A DNA stretch of 64,000 bases from Thermoguttaceae bacterium (GCA_029975295.1 JARKPK010000120.1:22549-86548), one strand, 5' to 3'; numbered from the stretch's first letter, positions 9,389-19,544 are shown. Notes: generated by a model not told the origin, from the letters alone. Program-made: numbers and translations.

Positions 9389-9807
9389 TTTGTTGTCTCC
9401 CAAATCAAACCGTGGAACAAGCAATGCCGGCTTGGGCACGAAAAATCTGCCGGCGGCAAAATGGTTGCGATCGAGTCGAGGTCGTGTTGGAGGGAACTAT
9501 TCGTTGTGCGTGCGCCCCAGGTTGCTGGTTCGCTGCGTTCAATCATTGTGCCTAACAAAGCCGCTCATCACAAGAAGAAACCGCCGATCTTGTCGGGCGC
9601 GGTTGTTGGGGCGGCAACGGTCCGGCGTCCGTCGTTGCCCAACCCGATTGCCGCCGCAAACCGCAGCGAGATTGGTTTGCAAGCTTTGGCCGACTGCCGT
9701 TTCGCCATGCAGGCTGCGATCTGGAGAACGACAGAAGTTGGAGAACAATGCGATGGGCAGGACAATGGGCGGCGCGCCAATAGTAAACCTAACGACTTAG
9801 TCCCCCA
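9389..9807. other. intergenic, no gene recognised
   Basis: 419 bases between the sugar porter and the FAD oxidoreductase. No credible CDS or RNA gene. It probably holds a terminator and a promoter for the downstream pair, but I cannot point to either. Confidence 0.45.
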
Positions 9808-11193
9808 TCATTCCTTCATCCACATCCGCTCGATCTCTTCCAGCGACCGTCCTTTGGTTTCCGGCACCATTTTCCAAACGACCACCACCAGGACGACGCA
9901 AAACGTCGCGTACAGCAGGAAGGGAAATCCATGATGGAATCGCTCGACGAGCCAGGAATTCTCGTCCATCATCGGGAAGGTTTGCGAAACGACATAATTG
10001 GCCACCCAAAGCAAGAAGGTGGCGATGGCCATCGCTCGGCCGCGAACCTTTGTGGGAAAGATCTCCGACAAGATCACCCACGTTACCGGGCCGATCGACA
10101 ATGCGAAACAGGCGATATAGCCGAGCATGAACAGGAGCAGCCACGGCCCGATGGCCTCGGCCATGGCGGCCAGTCCGATGGCCGTCAGGCAGAGGCCCAT
10201 GCCCGTTGCGCCAATGATCATCAGCGGCTTGCGTCCGACGCGATCGACGATGCCGATCGCCAGCACCGTAAAGACCAAATTGACCGCGCCGACCAAGACC
10301 GTTTGCAGCAGCGCGACGTCCATTTCGCTGCCGGAGATCGACTTCAAGATTTCCGGCGCATAGTACAGAAAGACGTTGATGCCCGTCACCTGTTGAAGCA
10401 CGGCCAACGCGATTCCGATGATCAACACCACCCGCATCCCGGGCTGAAGGAGCTGCGCCAGCGAGGCGCTTTCCACGGCCAACGATTTTTCGATCTCGGC
10501 CATTTCGCGTTCGGCGTGCGCCGCGCCGGCCACTCGGCCCAGGATGGCCCGCGCCCGGCCGCTTCGGCCTTGCTTGGTCAGCCATCGCGGGCTTTCAGGC
10601 ACGAAGAACAGGCAAACCAACAGCAACAAGGCAGGGACCGCCTCCGAGCCGAACATCCAACGCCAGCCGATTTGGGTGTTCCACAATTCGTCGCCGCATC
10701 CCTGGATGAAATAGTTGACGAAGTACACCAACAGCATGCCGAAGACGATGGCGAACTGATTGATGGAAACCATTCGCCCACGGATGCGGGCCGGACTGAT
10801 CTCGGCGATGTACATCGGGCTGGTCATCGACGCTGCGCCCACGCCCAGCCCGCCTAGGATGCGATAGAACACAAACTCGTTGAGTGTCCGGGGCAGGGCG
10901 GTTCCCACCGCAGAAACGAAGAATAGGATCGCGGAAACGATCAGGGTGTTGCGCCGTCCGAACCGATCGCTCAGCTCGCCAGCCAACGCCACGCCGATGA
11001 AACAGCCGACCAGCGCGCACGAGGCCGCCCATCCCTTTTCGGCCGGACTGAGCTGAAAGTGCGATTGCAGATACCCAATCGCTCCGCTGATCACCGCCGT
11101 ATCGTAGCCGAAGAGCAGCCCGCCCAGCGTGGCCACCAAACAGACAAGCGTCAGGTAGGCAATCGATCCTTGCTCGCCGCTTTGTTGACGCAT
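9808..11193 (-). CDS. MFS sugar porter, 461 aa
   Basis: A 12-helix major facilitator of the sugar porter family. Signature motifs are G-G-L-L-F-G-Y-D in TM1, D-R-F-G-R-R after TM2, P-E-S-P-R-W-L before the central loop, and P-E-T-K-G-R-S-L-E-E at the C-terminus. These proteins import hexoses, pentoses or polyols, often with H+. The ATG at 11193 has AAGGGGG six nt upstream; the longer frame to 11262 is unlikely. Next to the FAD oxidoreductase and SASA esterase it may bring in the sugar released by them (inference). Confidence 0.92.
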   Translation of the reverse strand: MRQQSGEQGSIAYLTLVCLVATLGGLLFGYDTAVISGAIGYLQSHFQLSPAEKGWAASCALVGCFIGVALAGELSDRFGRRNTLIVSAILFFVSAVGTALPRTLNEFVFYRILGGLGVGAASMTSPMYIAEISPARIRGRMVSINQFAIVFGMLLVYFVNYFIQGCGDELWNTQIGWRWMFGSEAVPALLLLVCLFFVPESPRWLTKQGRSGRARAILGRVAGAAHAEREMAEIEKSLAVESASLAQLLQPGMRVVLIIGIALAVLQQVTGINVFLYYAPEILKSISGSEMDVALLQTVLVGAVNLVFTVLAIGIVDRVGRKPLMIIGATGMGLCLTAIGLAAMAEAIGPWLLLFMLGYIACFALSIGPVTWVILSEIFPTKVRGRAMAIATFLLWVANYVVSQTFPMMDENSWLVERFHHGFPFLLYATFCVVLVVVVWKMVPETKGRSLEEIERMWMKE

Positions 11194-11564
11194 CGCATCC
11201 CCCTTCGTTCGACCTGTGTCGCCGCCCGATCGAGCGACCGCGGCCCAAGCAGCCTGGGGCAAAAAGCAGCCTGAGGCCCGGCGGCGGCCGTCGTTCGCAG
11301 GCTTCCGCGCCCTGGCGACAATGTACTCGATCCAACGTCGCGTCGAAACCGACCGGCGATGCCGCCGGCGACAAAGGCGGGATTATCGGCTGCGACCGGC
11401 GATGGGGGGCCGCACGCTTTGCGATGATTATTGATGCGCAGAACAACAGTGGACAGCGGCCCGGCCGCGGAAGGCCGCCGCGGCGGACGGCCTGGAATTC
11501 CGCGGTTGCATCCTTTCGGGCGATCAATGTCCGAGGGGGCCGACGTGTTTGCCCGCAGCGGGCA
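11194..11564. other. intergenic, no gene recognised
   Basis: 371 bases between the glycosyltransferase 3' end and the sugar porter start, both on the minus strand. No CDS, RNA or clear control element seen. Confidence 0.45.
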
Positions 11565-13145
11565 TCACGAGGTGAAGCCGGTGGGCACGTCGATGGGCGC
11601 CGGTGGCAGCGTAGCGGGCAGTCCTTGCGGCGGATCGACGCGAAGTTTCATGCCCGGATCGTGCTCGGTTGCCAAAGTTTTTGCATCGGCCGTCGCGGGT
11701 TCGCCGACGCCCTCTACGCCGGCTTCGCGGAGCGAGGCCAGATAGGCCTTGGCTTCGCCACTGGTCGGTTCCACCTGCAACCATTCGAGCAGCACGGGGT
11801 AGGCCGCGTCGATTTGCCCGTTGGCCAGGTAGGTGGTAACGAGCCATCGCAAACAGAGGGGATGACGCGAGCCGTTCAGGTAAGCGATCTGCAAATGGGC
11901 CAGGGCGCTGGTCCAGTCGCCGACCGATGCGTCGCAGGCGCCTTGCACCGCTTCGTGGAGCGGGCCGATCTCGTCGTCGGCCACGGGGAGGCGATCGGCG
12001 GCAGCCAAGGCCTCGGTGCGCCGATTCTGCTTGACATAAAGATCGAGCAACGCGCGCAGCAACCGCGGCGACTCACTCTTGGCCAGCGCTTCGTTGAGAA
12101 TTTGCTCGGCGTCCGATTCACGCCCTTGCAACTGAAGCACCACTGCCAGGCAGACGACCGAGACCTCGGGCAATTCGGCCAAATGCCAGGTGCTCAGATC
12201 CACGCGACCGAACTTGACCGCCATGTCGAAGCTGCGGGCCGCCAGGGCCAGCCGATTGCGCTGTTGCATCACGTTGCCCAACGTCAGCAGAAGTTGCGCA
12301 TCGAGCGGGAACTCTTCGAGGGCATGGAGACAAGCGTCAAGCAGGGCGTCGCCGGCGCTTGGCTCGGCCGACAACACCGCCAGCCGGCCGTAGTGGGCCT
12401 CGAGCCGTTCCGCGGAACCGGGCTCGGCGGCGTTTTCCGCCTCTTCGTAGGTCTTCAGCGATTGTTCGCTTCGGCCTAATTCGGCCAAGGCTTCAGCCGC
12501 GGCCAGCAGGGGACGAGCGGCGCGCACGCCGATGTCGGCCATTTCGCGTTCGGCCAACGCCAGATTCCTCCGGGCTCGGGCCAAGCGGCGTTCGGGCTGT
12601 TGGTCGCGGCCGTGGCGCTCGATCAGCCCCGGAGCCAAAGCAACGGTCATTCCGGCGGCGGCTACCGCCGGGAGCAGTGTCTCGCGGACTCGGCCCACGA
12701 ACGTCAGGTCGCTGCGGCGAGGCATCAACCGCGGCACGGCGATCTGTTCGCCGGAGCAGCTCGGGTCGGTCGAATCGAGTTCGATCAGAACCGAATAAAC
12801 CGAATCGCTGCGGGCCGCCGTCTCGATGAACTCGCGGAGCTTGGCGGCCGACCCGTCGGCCAGTCGTTCGCCGGCATCGAGCCAAAGAATCCAATCGCCC
12901 TGCGCCTCGCTCAGCCCGCGGTTGCGCGCCGCGGCGAAGTCATCGGTCCAAACGTGCTCGATCACCCGCGCGCCCCGGCGGGCGGCCATCTGCCGGGTGG
13001 CGTCTGTCGAGCCGGTGTCTACGACCAGGATTTCGTCGGCCAGGGCCGAAACGCTGTCGAGCGAGCTTTCGAGAACGTCGGCCTCGTTGCGCACGATCAT
13101 AGCCACCGTGACGCGGCAGCGGCCTTTTGCTTGCGATGCGTTCAT
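11565..13145 (-). CDS. family 2 glycosyltransferase with TPR-like C-terminus, 526 aa
   Basis: The N-terminal GT-A domain has the typical A-M-I-V-R-N-E start, V-V-D-T-G-S-T-D-A-T nucleotide-binding block and L-W-L-D-A-G-E in place of the usual DxD-E metal site. From about residue 230 on the protein is a chain of helical TPR-like repeats, a layout I associate with SunS-like GT2 proteins that glycosylate polypeptides. Start uncertain: ATG 13145 has GGAG 10 nt upstream; ATG 13220 would add 25 residues. It is on the same strand as the efflux operon but 420 bp downstream of tolC with inverted repeats between, so it is probably a separate unit. Confidence 0.85.
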   Translation of the reverse strand: MNASQAKGRCRVTVAMIVRNEADVLESSLDSVSALADEILVVDTGSTDATRQMAARRGARVIEHVWTDDFAAARNRGLSEAQGDWILWLDAGERLADGSAAKLREFIETAARSDSVYSVLIELDSTDPSCSGEQIAVPRLMPRRSDLTFVGRVRETLLPAVAAAGMTVALAPGLIERHGRDQQPERRLARARRNLALAEREMADIGVRAARPLLAAAEALAELGRSEQSLKTYEEAENAAEPGSAERLEAHYGRLAVLSAEPSAGDALLDACLHALEEFPLDAQLLLTLGNVMQQRNRLALAARSFDMAVKFGRVDLSTWHLAELPEVSVVCLAVVLQLQGRESDAEQILNEALAKSESPRLLRALLDLYVKQNRRTEALAAADRLPVADDEIGPLHEAVQGACDASVGDWTSALAHLQIAYLNGSRHPLCLRWLVTTYLANGQIDAAYPVLLEWLQVEPTSGEAKAYLASLREAGVEGVGEPATADAKTLATEHDPGMKLRVDPPQGLPATLPPAPIDVPTGFTS

Positions 13146-13376
13146 CGGACTGATGCTCCGGAACAAGCCGAGGGGCAGTAGTTCGTCCTCGCAGATCGAG
13201 GGCGGTTTCGTTACGCTCATTGCGGGAAGGGGCGGCAAGTGTACTCGAACCGCCTCGCGGGAATAAAGCCCGGTTTCCCGACCGAACCAGGCCGACACGG
13301 CATCGGGCGGTCGGCCCGATGTCGCTTGGGTCGCGCCGGTGTACCCGGCAACACGGCCGAGCATTCAACGGCCGGA

Positions 13377-13453
13377 GGTGATTCCGAGCCTTTAACCGCC
13401 GCGGGAATCACCGTGTAGATAAAATCGGATACCTCCGGGCGGGTAGTCTACAC
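13377..13453. repeat. two adjacent inverted repeats
   Basis: GGTGATTCC (13377-13385) pairs with GGAATCACC (13404-13412). Immediately after, GTGTAGA (13413-13419) pairs with TCTACAC (13447-13453). Neither is followed by a T-run. They lie between the TolC stop and the glycosyltransferase start and could be a 3' structure of the efflux transcript or an operator of the glycosyltransferase gene. Outside these repeats the 13146-13565 spacer shows nothing. Confidence 0.5.
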
Positions 13454-13565
13454 AAAACAGGGAAGTGGGGGCGGCGGTGCGGGCCGAGTGCAGCGAGAGC
13501 CGCTATAGGTGCTGTAATCGGCACAAACGGCGTGGCGGAAGCGGATGGTCCCGGGGACCTCGGGG

Positions 13566-14885
13566 TCAGCCGCCCGGAGACCAGTGATCTTCCAGCGTCA
13601 GTCCGGCGATGTCGCAGGCCGCCGACCACAGCTCATGCAGGGCACGCAAGTATTCCAATCGCGATTCGGCCACCGCCCTTTGGGCTTGCAGCACGCGGAG
13701 GTACTCGAACTGACCGCCCTGGAAAGCGGCCAGCGCCAACCGGTAGGCCTGATCGGCGTCGGGCAGAATGGTGTCGCGATAGCGGATGGCCCGACGCCGC
13801 GCCGCGTCGTACTGGCCGAAGGCGGTGGCCGCTTTGGCGACCAGCGAGTTGCGGACCGAATCGATTTCGGCCCCCGCCCGATGGACTTCAGCGGCTGCGG
13901 CCTGACGGTTGCCTTGGTTGCGATTGAAGATCGGCAGGGGCATCGACGCTTGTAGCGTCCAGCAGTCCTCTTTGGCGAAGTTGTCGCGTTCGTAGCCTGC
14001 CCCAAGGGTGATGTTCGGCACAACCTCGGCCGCCGCCCGTTTCATCTCCCATTGCGCCTTACTTAGCTCGGCGTGCGACGCTCGCACCTCCGGATGAAGC
14101 TCGCCCAGTTGCCGGACCACTTGGTCGAACTCATAGCTGGGCCACGGGGTGTCCAAGGAGCCGGCCACGGGCCTCTCGGTCAGCTCGGGCGATCCGATCA
14201 CGGCGGCCAATCGCCGCCAGGCGGCCGTGCATTGCTGACGTGCGGCTTCGAGGTCGGCCTCGAAGCGGCCCTTCTCGACGCGAATTTGCACCAAATCGAG
14301 GGGCGCAGCCTGACCGCCTTTGACGAGGGTCTCCGTTGTCCGTTGCGTTTCGCCGGAAAGGCGCGCCAACTCGGCCAGAACCTCGACGCGATGCTGAGCG
14401 GCAAGCGTGTCGAAATAGCCCTTGCGCACCGCAGTGAGCACTTCGTACCGCTTCGCGGTGAACAGGGCACGGGCTTTTGAAGTCTCGCACTGGGCCGCTT
14501 GGCGGCCGGCGCCGAGTTTGTCGCCGATAACGATCTCCTGCCGAAAGACCGGGGCTTTGACCATTCCGCCGGGAGCCTGGGGGCTTCCCAGTTGCGACCC
14601 CTCGATGGAGACTTCGGGGTTGGGATAGAGCCCGGCTTGCACCGCCCGGCCCGAAGCGACCTCGACGACGTGCCCTGCCTGCCGAAGCTCGGGGCTGCGG
14701 TTCAGGGCGATGGCCTCAAGTTCCGCCAAGGGAATAGGGCTTTCGGGCATCGGCACGGCGATTGGCTCGGCCGTGGGAAGAATGAGTTCGGCGCGAGGAG
14801 GCTGCGCAACGGCAGACGGCGCCGCCATAGAAGCAACCAACAGCCAGAGCATCAACCAACTGGGACGCCGACCTTCCTTGGTCAT
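13566..14885 (-). CDS. TolC-family outer membrane efflux protein, 439 aa
   Basis: A signal peptide (to about A-V-A-Q, residue 28) precedes two outer-membrane efflux repeats, each with long amphipathic helices. It starts with P-L-A-E-L-E-A-I-A-L-x-x-S-P-E-L, the usual TolC/CusC opening, and the second half opens with H-P-E-V-R-A. A trimer would form the outer membrane channel for the adaptor and ABC permeases encoded just upstream. GGAGG lies 6 nt before the ATG. Last gene of the minus-strand efflux operon; 28 nt separate it from the permease. Confidence 0.9.
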   Translation of the reverse strand: MTKEGRRPSWLMLWLLVASMAAPSAVAQPPRAELILPTAEPIAVPMPESPIPLAELEAIALNRSPELRQAGHVVEVASGRAVQAGLYPNPEVSIEGSQLGSPQAPGGMVKAPVFRQEIVIGDKLGAGRQAAQCETSKARALFTAKRYEVLTAVRKGYFDTLAAQHRVEVLAELARLSGETQRTTETLVKGGQAAPLDLVQIRVEKGRFEADLEAARQQCTAAWRRLAAVIGSPELTERPVAGSLDTPWPSYEFDQVVRQLGELHPEVRASHAELSKAQWEMKRAAAEVVPNITLGAGYERDNFAKEDCWTLQASMPLPIFNRNQGNRQAAAAEVHRAGAEIDSVRNSLVAKAATAFGQYDAARRRAIRYRDTILPDADQAYRLALAAFQGGQFEYLRVLQAQRAVAESRLEYLRALHELWSAACDIAGLTLEDHWSPGG

Positions 14886-14913
14886 GGCACGCCTCCACGA
14901 TCGCTCACGCGAC

Positions 14914-16050
14914 TTACGAACTGCGCAAGGCCTCGACGATGTCGGAACGGGCCGCCTGCCACGCGGGGAAAACCCCGGCCGCTAGGCCAATCACCATAGC
15001 TACCGTTAAGCCGATAGCGACCAGCCCTCCCGATGCAGAAAATGCCACGCTCACGCCTTCCGTCGCCAGCGAAAGCCCGCCCCAATTAAGCACAGCCGCG
15101 GCCGCGGTCACGCCTAAAGCGCCGCCCAGACCGCCGAGAACCGCACTCTCCGCCAGCACGAGACGGAACACTCCATCCCAGGATATGCCAATAGTTTGCA
15201 GAACGGCGTACTCGCGCGCACGATCTTGCACGGTCATCATGGTGGTCGAGCTCACCAGGGTCAAGACCAATACAATGCAGGCGTAGCCTAAGTAGCCTGC
15301 CAGGCCCACCAACTCCGCCAAGTCGCCCACGGCAAACGATTCGAACACCCCCTTGGCCCTCGTATCGGTTTGTACGCGATCGGCCCGGAACGACTCGTCA
15401 ATGGCCCGAGCGACGGCGACCGGGTCGGCCCCGTCGGCCACTTTCACCTCGAACTGGGTGACCATTCCCACCGAGTTCAGGCCTCGCCCGTATTGCAGGA
15501 ACTCCAGGGGCGTGTAGATCGTGTTCTCCACCGCCGGATTCGACGCCGAAAAGACGCCGGCCACGGTTACGGTCAGTTCGCCTACGGTGAACTTGTCGCC
15601 CACGCGCAACCGCCGGCGATCGGCGACCGTCCGCCCGACCAACGCCGCATCGCGTCGGGTTTCGAACTCCGAGAAGCTGCCGGCCACGAGCGACAGGTCG
15701 CGGAAAGCCCGCAACTTCTGCGGTGGAACGCCGTGCAAGACGATCAGATCGAGCGTTGCGCCGCAGTTGTTCATAAACACCCGCATCGGCAGCACGTCGG
15801 CCACGCCGGGCAGGGCGGCAATCGTTTTGCCGTAGGCCTCGGGCAGCCGGCTCGTCTCGGGGCAGAAGCGGTGAATCTGAAAGACGATCAGCGAGCGTTC
15901 GTTCCAGCCGCTGCTAATTTGATCCATGCCGCCGCGGACGCCGCCGACGAAGGTGAACACGAACAACGAGACCGCCGCGCCGCCCACGGTCAACAGCGAC
16001 CGCGTGCGATGCCCCCACAGGCTCTTCAACACGTAGCGGAGAAACCGCAT
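14914..16050 (-). CDS. FtsX/MacB-type ABC transporter permease, 378 aa
   Basis: One N-terminal TM helix (about 18-38), a large periplasmic MacB_PCD-like domain, then three C-terminal TM helices of the FtsX domain. It lacks a fused ATPase; that is the next gene upstream. The ATG at 16050 shares its A with the TGA of the ATPase gene and has GGAGGA 6 nt upstream, so the two are translationally coupled. With the second permease at 19710-20873 it could form a heterodimeric core, as in LolCDE (inference from the gene set). Confidence 0.9.
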   Translation of the reverse strand: MRFLRYVLKSLWGHRTRSLLTVGGAAVSLFVFTFVGGVRGGMDQISSGWNERSLIVFQIHRFCPETSRLPEAYGKTIAALPGVADVLPMRVFMNNCGATLDLIVLHGVPPQKLRAFRDLSLVAGSFSEFETRRDAALVGRTVADRRRLRVGDKFTVGELTVTVAGVFSASNPAVENTIYTPLEFLQYGRGLNSVGMVTQFEVKVADGADPVAVARAIDESFRADRVQTDTRAKGVFESFAVGDLAELVGLAGYLGYACIVLVLTLVSSTTMMTVQDRAREYAVLQTIGISWDGVFRLVLAESAVLGGLGGALGVTAAAAVLNWGGLSLATEGVSVAFSASGGLVAIGLTVAMVIGLAAGVFPAWQAARSDIVEALRSS

Positions 16051-16763
16051 CACTCGTCCTCCGTGATAGTCGCCACGTGCGCCGGGCAATCGCGGTCGAG
16101 CAGCTTGCCCTTTTCCAGCCGAAGCCGGCGCTGCGCAATCCCCGCTGTGCGCGGGTCATGGGTCACCACCAAAAACGTCGTTCCCAGTTCGGTGTTCAAC
16201 CGCATCAACAGTTCGAGAATCTGCTCCGTGCTCTCGGCATCGAGGTCGCCGGTGGGTTCATCGGCCACGACCACCAGCGGATCGGCGACGATGGCGCGAG
16301 CGATTCCCACGCGCTGTTCTTGACCTCCGGAGAGCTGCCGCGGGTAATGATCGGCCCGATCCGAAAGGCCGACGGCCTCCAAGGCCAGCGCCACGCGCTT
16401 GCGCCGCTCGCTTCGAGAGAACGGCAGCAACAACAGCGGCAATTCAACGTTCTCAAACGCCGTGAGCACCGGAATCAGATTGTGCGTTTGAAACACATAC
16501 CCGATGTGCGCGGCGCGCCAATGGGCCAACTGCCGCCGCGAAAGCCGAGTGATGGCCGTGCCGTTGACGATCACCTCGCCCGAGGTGGGGCGGTCGATTC
16601 CGGCGATCAGGTTGAGCAAGGTGCTCTTGCCCGAGCCGCTCGCCCCCATCAACGAAACGAACTCGTGCCGTTCGATCTCGAGCGACACCTCGTCCAAGGG
16701 CCGAATCACATGCTCGCCCTTGCGGTATTCTTTCACCACGTCAATCACTTCCACCAGCGCCAT
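16050..16763 (-). CDS. ABC transporter ATPase (MacB/LolD type), 237 aa
   Basis: All nucleotide-binding motifs are intact: Walker A G-A-S-G-S-G-K-S (40-47), Q-loop Gln92, signature L-S-G-G-Q (144-148), Walker B with D-E (168-169), and switch His202. Length and motifs fit the LolD/MacB ATPase group, which drives mechanotransmission rather than channel transport. It is the only ATPase gene in this operon, so it must serve both permeases or one of them. The ATG at 16763 is chosen over the longer frame because the family begins near M-A-L-V-E-V; the RBS is weak. The 3' end overlaps the permease start by one base. Confidence 0.92.
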   Translation of the reverse strand: MALVEVIDVVKEYRKGEHVIRPLDEVSLEIERHEFVSLMGASGSGKSTLLNLIAGIDRPTSGEVIVNGTAITRLSRRQLAHWRAAHIGYVFQTHNLIPVLTAFENVELPLLLLPFSRSERRKRVALALEAVGLSDRADHYPRQLSGGQEQRVGIARAIVADPLVVVADEPTGDLDAESTEQILELLMRLNTELGTTFLVVTHDPRTAGIAQRRLRLEKGKLLDRDCPAHVATITEDE

Positions 16764-17003
16764 GTTCGTTTCTCGCAGAGAGGTTTGTCGCCGCGGCAAC
16801 GGCTGTTGACCGCGGGTCGTTTTTCAGTCCAAAGTCCACGGGTTGCGGCCGCGGTTTTCGATCTTCAGGAAATCAATATGCCCTTGCGACAGTCGCCTTG
16901 CTCGCAGCAATCGGCCGGCGGCCGGTTGGCCGTGTTTTCTGTTTGATCCGAGTCTGGCCGGGAGAATCGGTTCACGTCGCATCCGCCGACGACGGTCGTG
17001 TTT

Positions 17004-18755
17004 TTAGCCCTGGGGCGCGACCGGCTGCTGCTCCGGCTGAGGGCGTGCATTCGGCGGAGCGACGAATCGCTTGATGCCGCGGCCCGAATTGCGCGATCCG
17101 CCCGCTTCCACGCCCAACGTGGCGTCTTCGCCCGTCACGCGAATGCGCGCGCCTTCGGTAAGCCGTTCGCGTCCGGCGACGATCACTCGGTCTGCCGGCC
17201 CAAGTCCTTCGATAATCTCGATCATCCCCCCGCCGCTGATCGGACGGCCGGGCTTGACGATTCTCGATCGAGCGCGCGACTCGACCAGATCCGCCACCCA
17301 CACGCGCGCCTGCCCCGCTTCGGCCTGCTCGATCAACACCTTGGGCAGAACCAAACGGACTTGCTGTTCGGCCGAGTCCGATGCTGCCGCCCGTTGCGGG
17401 GCGAAATAGGTGACGCGCGCGAGCATGTCGGGGCGCAAGTCGCTGGGCGGTTGGTGAATCGCCACCTTCACGTCGAGGGTGTTCTTCTGCATGTCGGTGA
17501 ACGCCGTTTTGAAGAGCACCTCGCCGGTCAGCCCGTCGGCGGCAGCCTCTGTTTCGATGCGCACGGGTTGCCCCGGCTGCACGTGGCGGACTTGGTCCAA
17601 GGGCACATCGGTGCGCAATTGGAGTTGCGCCGGATCGTACATCGTGGCGACCACTCCCGACTCCTTTCCCCCTTCGCTTCCCGCGGAACCGACGCGAGCC
17701 CCCGGCTGAGCCAGCAGTCGCCAAATTCGGCCTTGCTGCGGCGCGCGCACCACCATCCGCTCTAGGCGGAGCCTCGCGGCGCCGACGGCCGCTTTGGCCT
17801 GGGCCACCGACGCTTCGGCCGCCTGCACGGCCGCCTCGGCCTCCTCCGCTTCGCGGGTGTCTTCGATCTTCATTTCCAATTGTTTCGCCAGCAGATCCCG
17901 CCGCGAGGTCAACAGATCGCGTTCTTCCTCGAGTCGGCGTTTTCGGTCGCGAAGCTCCGCCACGGCGGCGGACGCCACGTCGAGCTCGCTTTGCGCTTGG
18001 TCGAGCAATCGCTGCGAAAGGGCTTCGCGCGCGGCAAGTTTGCCTTGGAGATCAAGCCGCGAAAACCGTTCCCGCGCCTCGGCCGCTTCCAACTGCTTCG
18101 GCAGCGCCGCCAATTCCGTGTTCAGCTTCGCTAGCATCGACTCCGCCTCGCTCAGCGGATTTTGCAGGTGCAGCGGGTGCGCGATGCGCGTCCGCGCCGC
18201 AGCGGCCCGGGCTTTCGTCCGCGTCCATTCGGCCTCGCGCAGGCGGAGTTCCGCCTCGGCGGATTCCAAGGCCAGACGAGCGTCGGCATCGATCAGGTAG
18301 GCCACCGGCTCGCCCGCTTCGACCGCCTGGCCCTCGACGACCAGAAGACGCTCGACCACACCGTCGGCCAAAGCCGTGACCGAAATCGGCGTAGGCCGCG
18401 GCTCCACCCAACCAGCGCACTGGAACAAGGGCGTGCCGCTTTGCACAACCTCGGCCCGCATCGTCATGACAGGCATCACGGTCACCGGCTCGCTCGGCAA
18501 CAGGCTGGCCCGCGCCGTCCAAACAATCATGGCCGCAAACGCCGAAATGACGGCCAGCGGGGCGACGTATCGAGCCCAAACCCGCGACGAGATCGCCAAA
18601 CGGCGCCGCTGCGTCTGGCTGGCCGGGCCGCGACGCACGGCCAACTGCCGCAAATCGACCGGCGTCCGCGGCGATTCGGGGGATTGGGGCGAACGGGGTT
18701 CGTCGGTTGGCGACGAATGCCGCCGCGCACGTTCTGCTGTTGATTCCGCCATCAT
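17004..18755 (-). CDS. HlyD/MacA-family periplasmic adaptor, 583 aa
   Basis: A basic, Ser/Pro-rich cytoplasmic N-terminus of about 60 residues, one TM helix (about 62-82), a lipoyl-type half domain, a long coiled-coil hairpin (about 165-330), the second lipoyl half and beta-barrel domains follow in the order of membrane fusion proteins. It is larger than usual MacA (about 370 aa) because of the long hairpin and the N-terminal extension. It should link the ABC permeases to TolC. GAGG is 5 nt before ATG 18755; GTG 18761 and ATG 18752 are alternatives. Between it and the ATPase gene lie 240 bases without a gene. Confidence 0.9.
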   Translation of the reverse strand: MMAESTAERARRHSSPTDEPRSPQSPESPRTPVDLRQLAVRRGPASQTQRRRLAISSRVWARYVAPLAVISAFAAMIVWTARASLLPSEPVTVMPVMTMRAEVVQSGTPLFQCAGWVEPRPTPISVTALADGVVERLLVVEGQAVEAGEPVAYLIDADARLALESAEAELRLREAEWTRTKARAAAARTRIAHPLHLQNPLSEAESMLAKLNTELAALPKQLEAAEARERFSRLDLQGKLAAREALSQRLLDQAQSELDVASAAVAELRDRKRRLEEERDLLTSRRDLLAKQLEMKIEDTREAEEAEAAVQAAEASVAQAKAAVGAARLRLERMVVRAPQQGRIWRLLAQPGARVGSAGSEGGKESGVVATMYDPAQLQLRTDVPLDQVRHVQPGQPVRIETEAAADGLTGEVLFKTAFTDMQKNTLDVKVAIHQPPSDLRPDMLARVTYFAPQRAAASDSAEQQVRLVLPKVLIEQAEAGQARVWVADLVESRARSRIVKPGRPISGGGMIEIIEGLGPADRVIVAGRERLTEGARIRVTGEDATLGVEAGGSRNSGRGIKRFVAPPNARPQPEQQPVAPQG

Positions 18756-18833
18756 CCGCACCTCGACATGCCAGGGGGCCGCACGCTCAACCGTCTTCGT
18801 CGGAACGACCGACGTTGTCTCATCCGCCTCAGG

Positions 18834-19544
18834 CTAGTGAGAATCATGCTGATGGCCGGCGTGGTCGCCGCCTTCGCTGCTGTGGTCGTCGTCGGCCCGC
18901 ACCGGCGTGCGCTGCCGCTCTTGAACAAAGACGGCCTGCCCGCGGAGCCAGCACGGCGCGCCCTCGCCCGACGATTCGAGCACGCCCCGAACACATACCG
19001 ACGAGCCCTCTTGCAGCCCCAGCGCCTCGCGCACGTCGCCCGAGACGGTTCGCCCCTGTTCGTCGACGAACTTCACCATCAGCAGATTCGGCAGCAACAC
19101 GTCTTTGGCCACACAGCAGTAGGAATAGGGCGTTTTGCTGCACGCGGGGGCGGGCAAGTCGAGATCGATCAGCGTGAACGCCCAACGCCCGCGCACAATC
19201 GGCTCTTCGCTGCCTGCCACCCAACCACGCACCACCACTTCGTCGCCGGGTTTGCCCTCGGCCCGCACCGAGGCAACCCCTTTTGCATCAGCGGGCGATT
19301 CCTTGAGGATCAAATGGACCGCTGTTGGGCCGGCCGACGCCGCCGACTCGCCGCCTCCGGGCTTGGCCGCAAGTGAGCCGCCGCAGCCGCTCATCGCCGT
19401 CAAGGCGAAACCAGCAGCCAAGCAGGTCAACGCGACACGAAACACGGCTGAGTGCGACGCGACGCAGCCGGCGGCGCGGGAGAGCCGCTCGGCCTGCGTT
19501 CCATTACCCGCGGTTTCAGTCGAAATCAACGCGACACGCAGCAT
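18834..19544 (-). CDS. lipoprotein with OB-like domain and His-rich tail, 236 aa
   Basis: A hydrophobic segment ends in L-T-A-M-S-G-C, a lipobox with Cys54; the stretch before it is unusually long, so the real start may be further in. AAAGGA sits 8 nt before ATG 19544. The mature part has a small beta-rich domain with clustered cysteines (C135, C143, C144, C184, C198) and a C-terminal tail of His and Asp (about 218-236) that looks like a metal-binding sponge. It lies inside the efflux operon between one permease and the adaptor, so a role in catching or delivering a metal ion in the periplasm is plausible (inference). No family recognised. Confidence 0.75.
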   Translation of the reverse strand: MLRVALISTETAGNGTQAERLSRAAGCVASHSAVFRVALTCLAAGFALTAMSGCGGSLAAKPGGGESAASAGPTAVHLILKESPADAKGVASVRAEGKPGDEVVVRGWVAGSEEPIVRGRWAFTLIDLDLPAPACSKTPYSYCCVAKDVLLPNLLMVKFVDEQGRTVSGDVREALGLQEGSSVCVRGVLESSGEGAPCWLRGQAVFVQERQRTPVRADDDHSSEGGDHAGHQHDSH

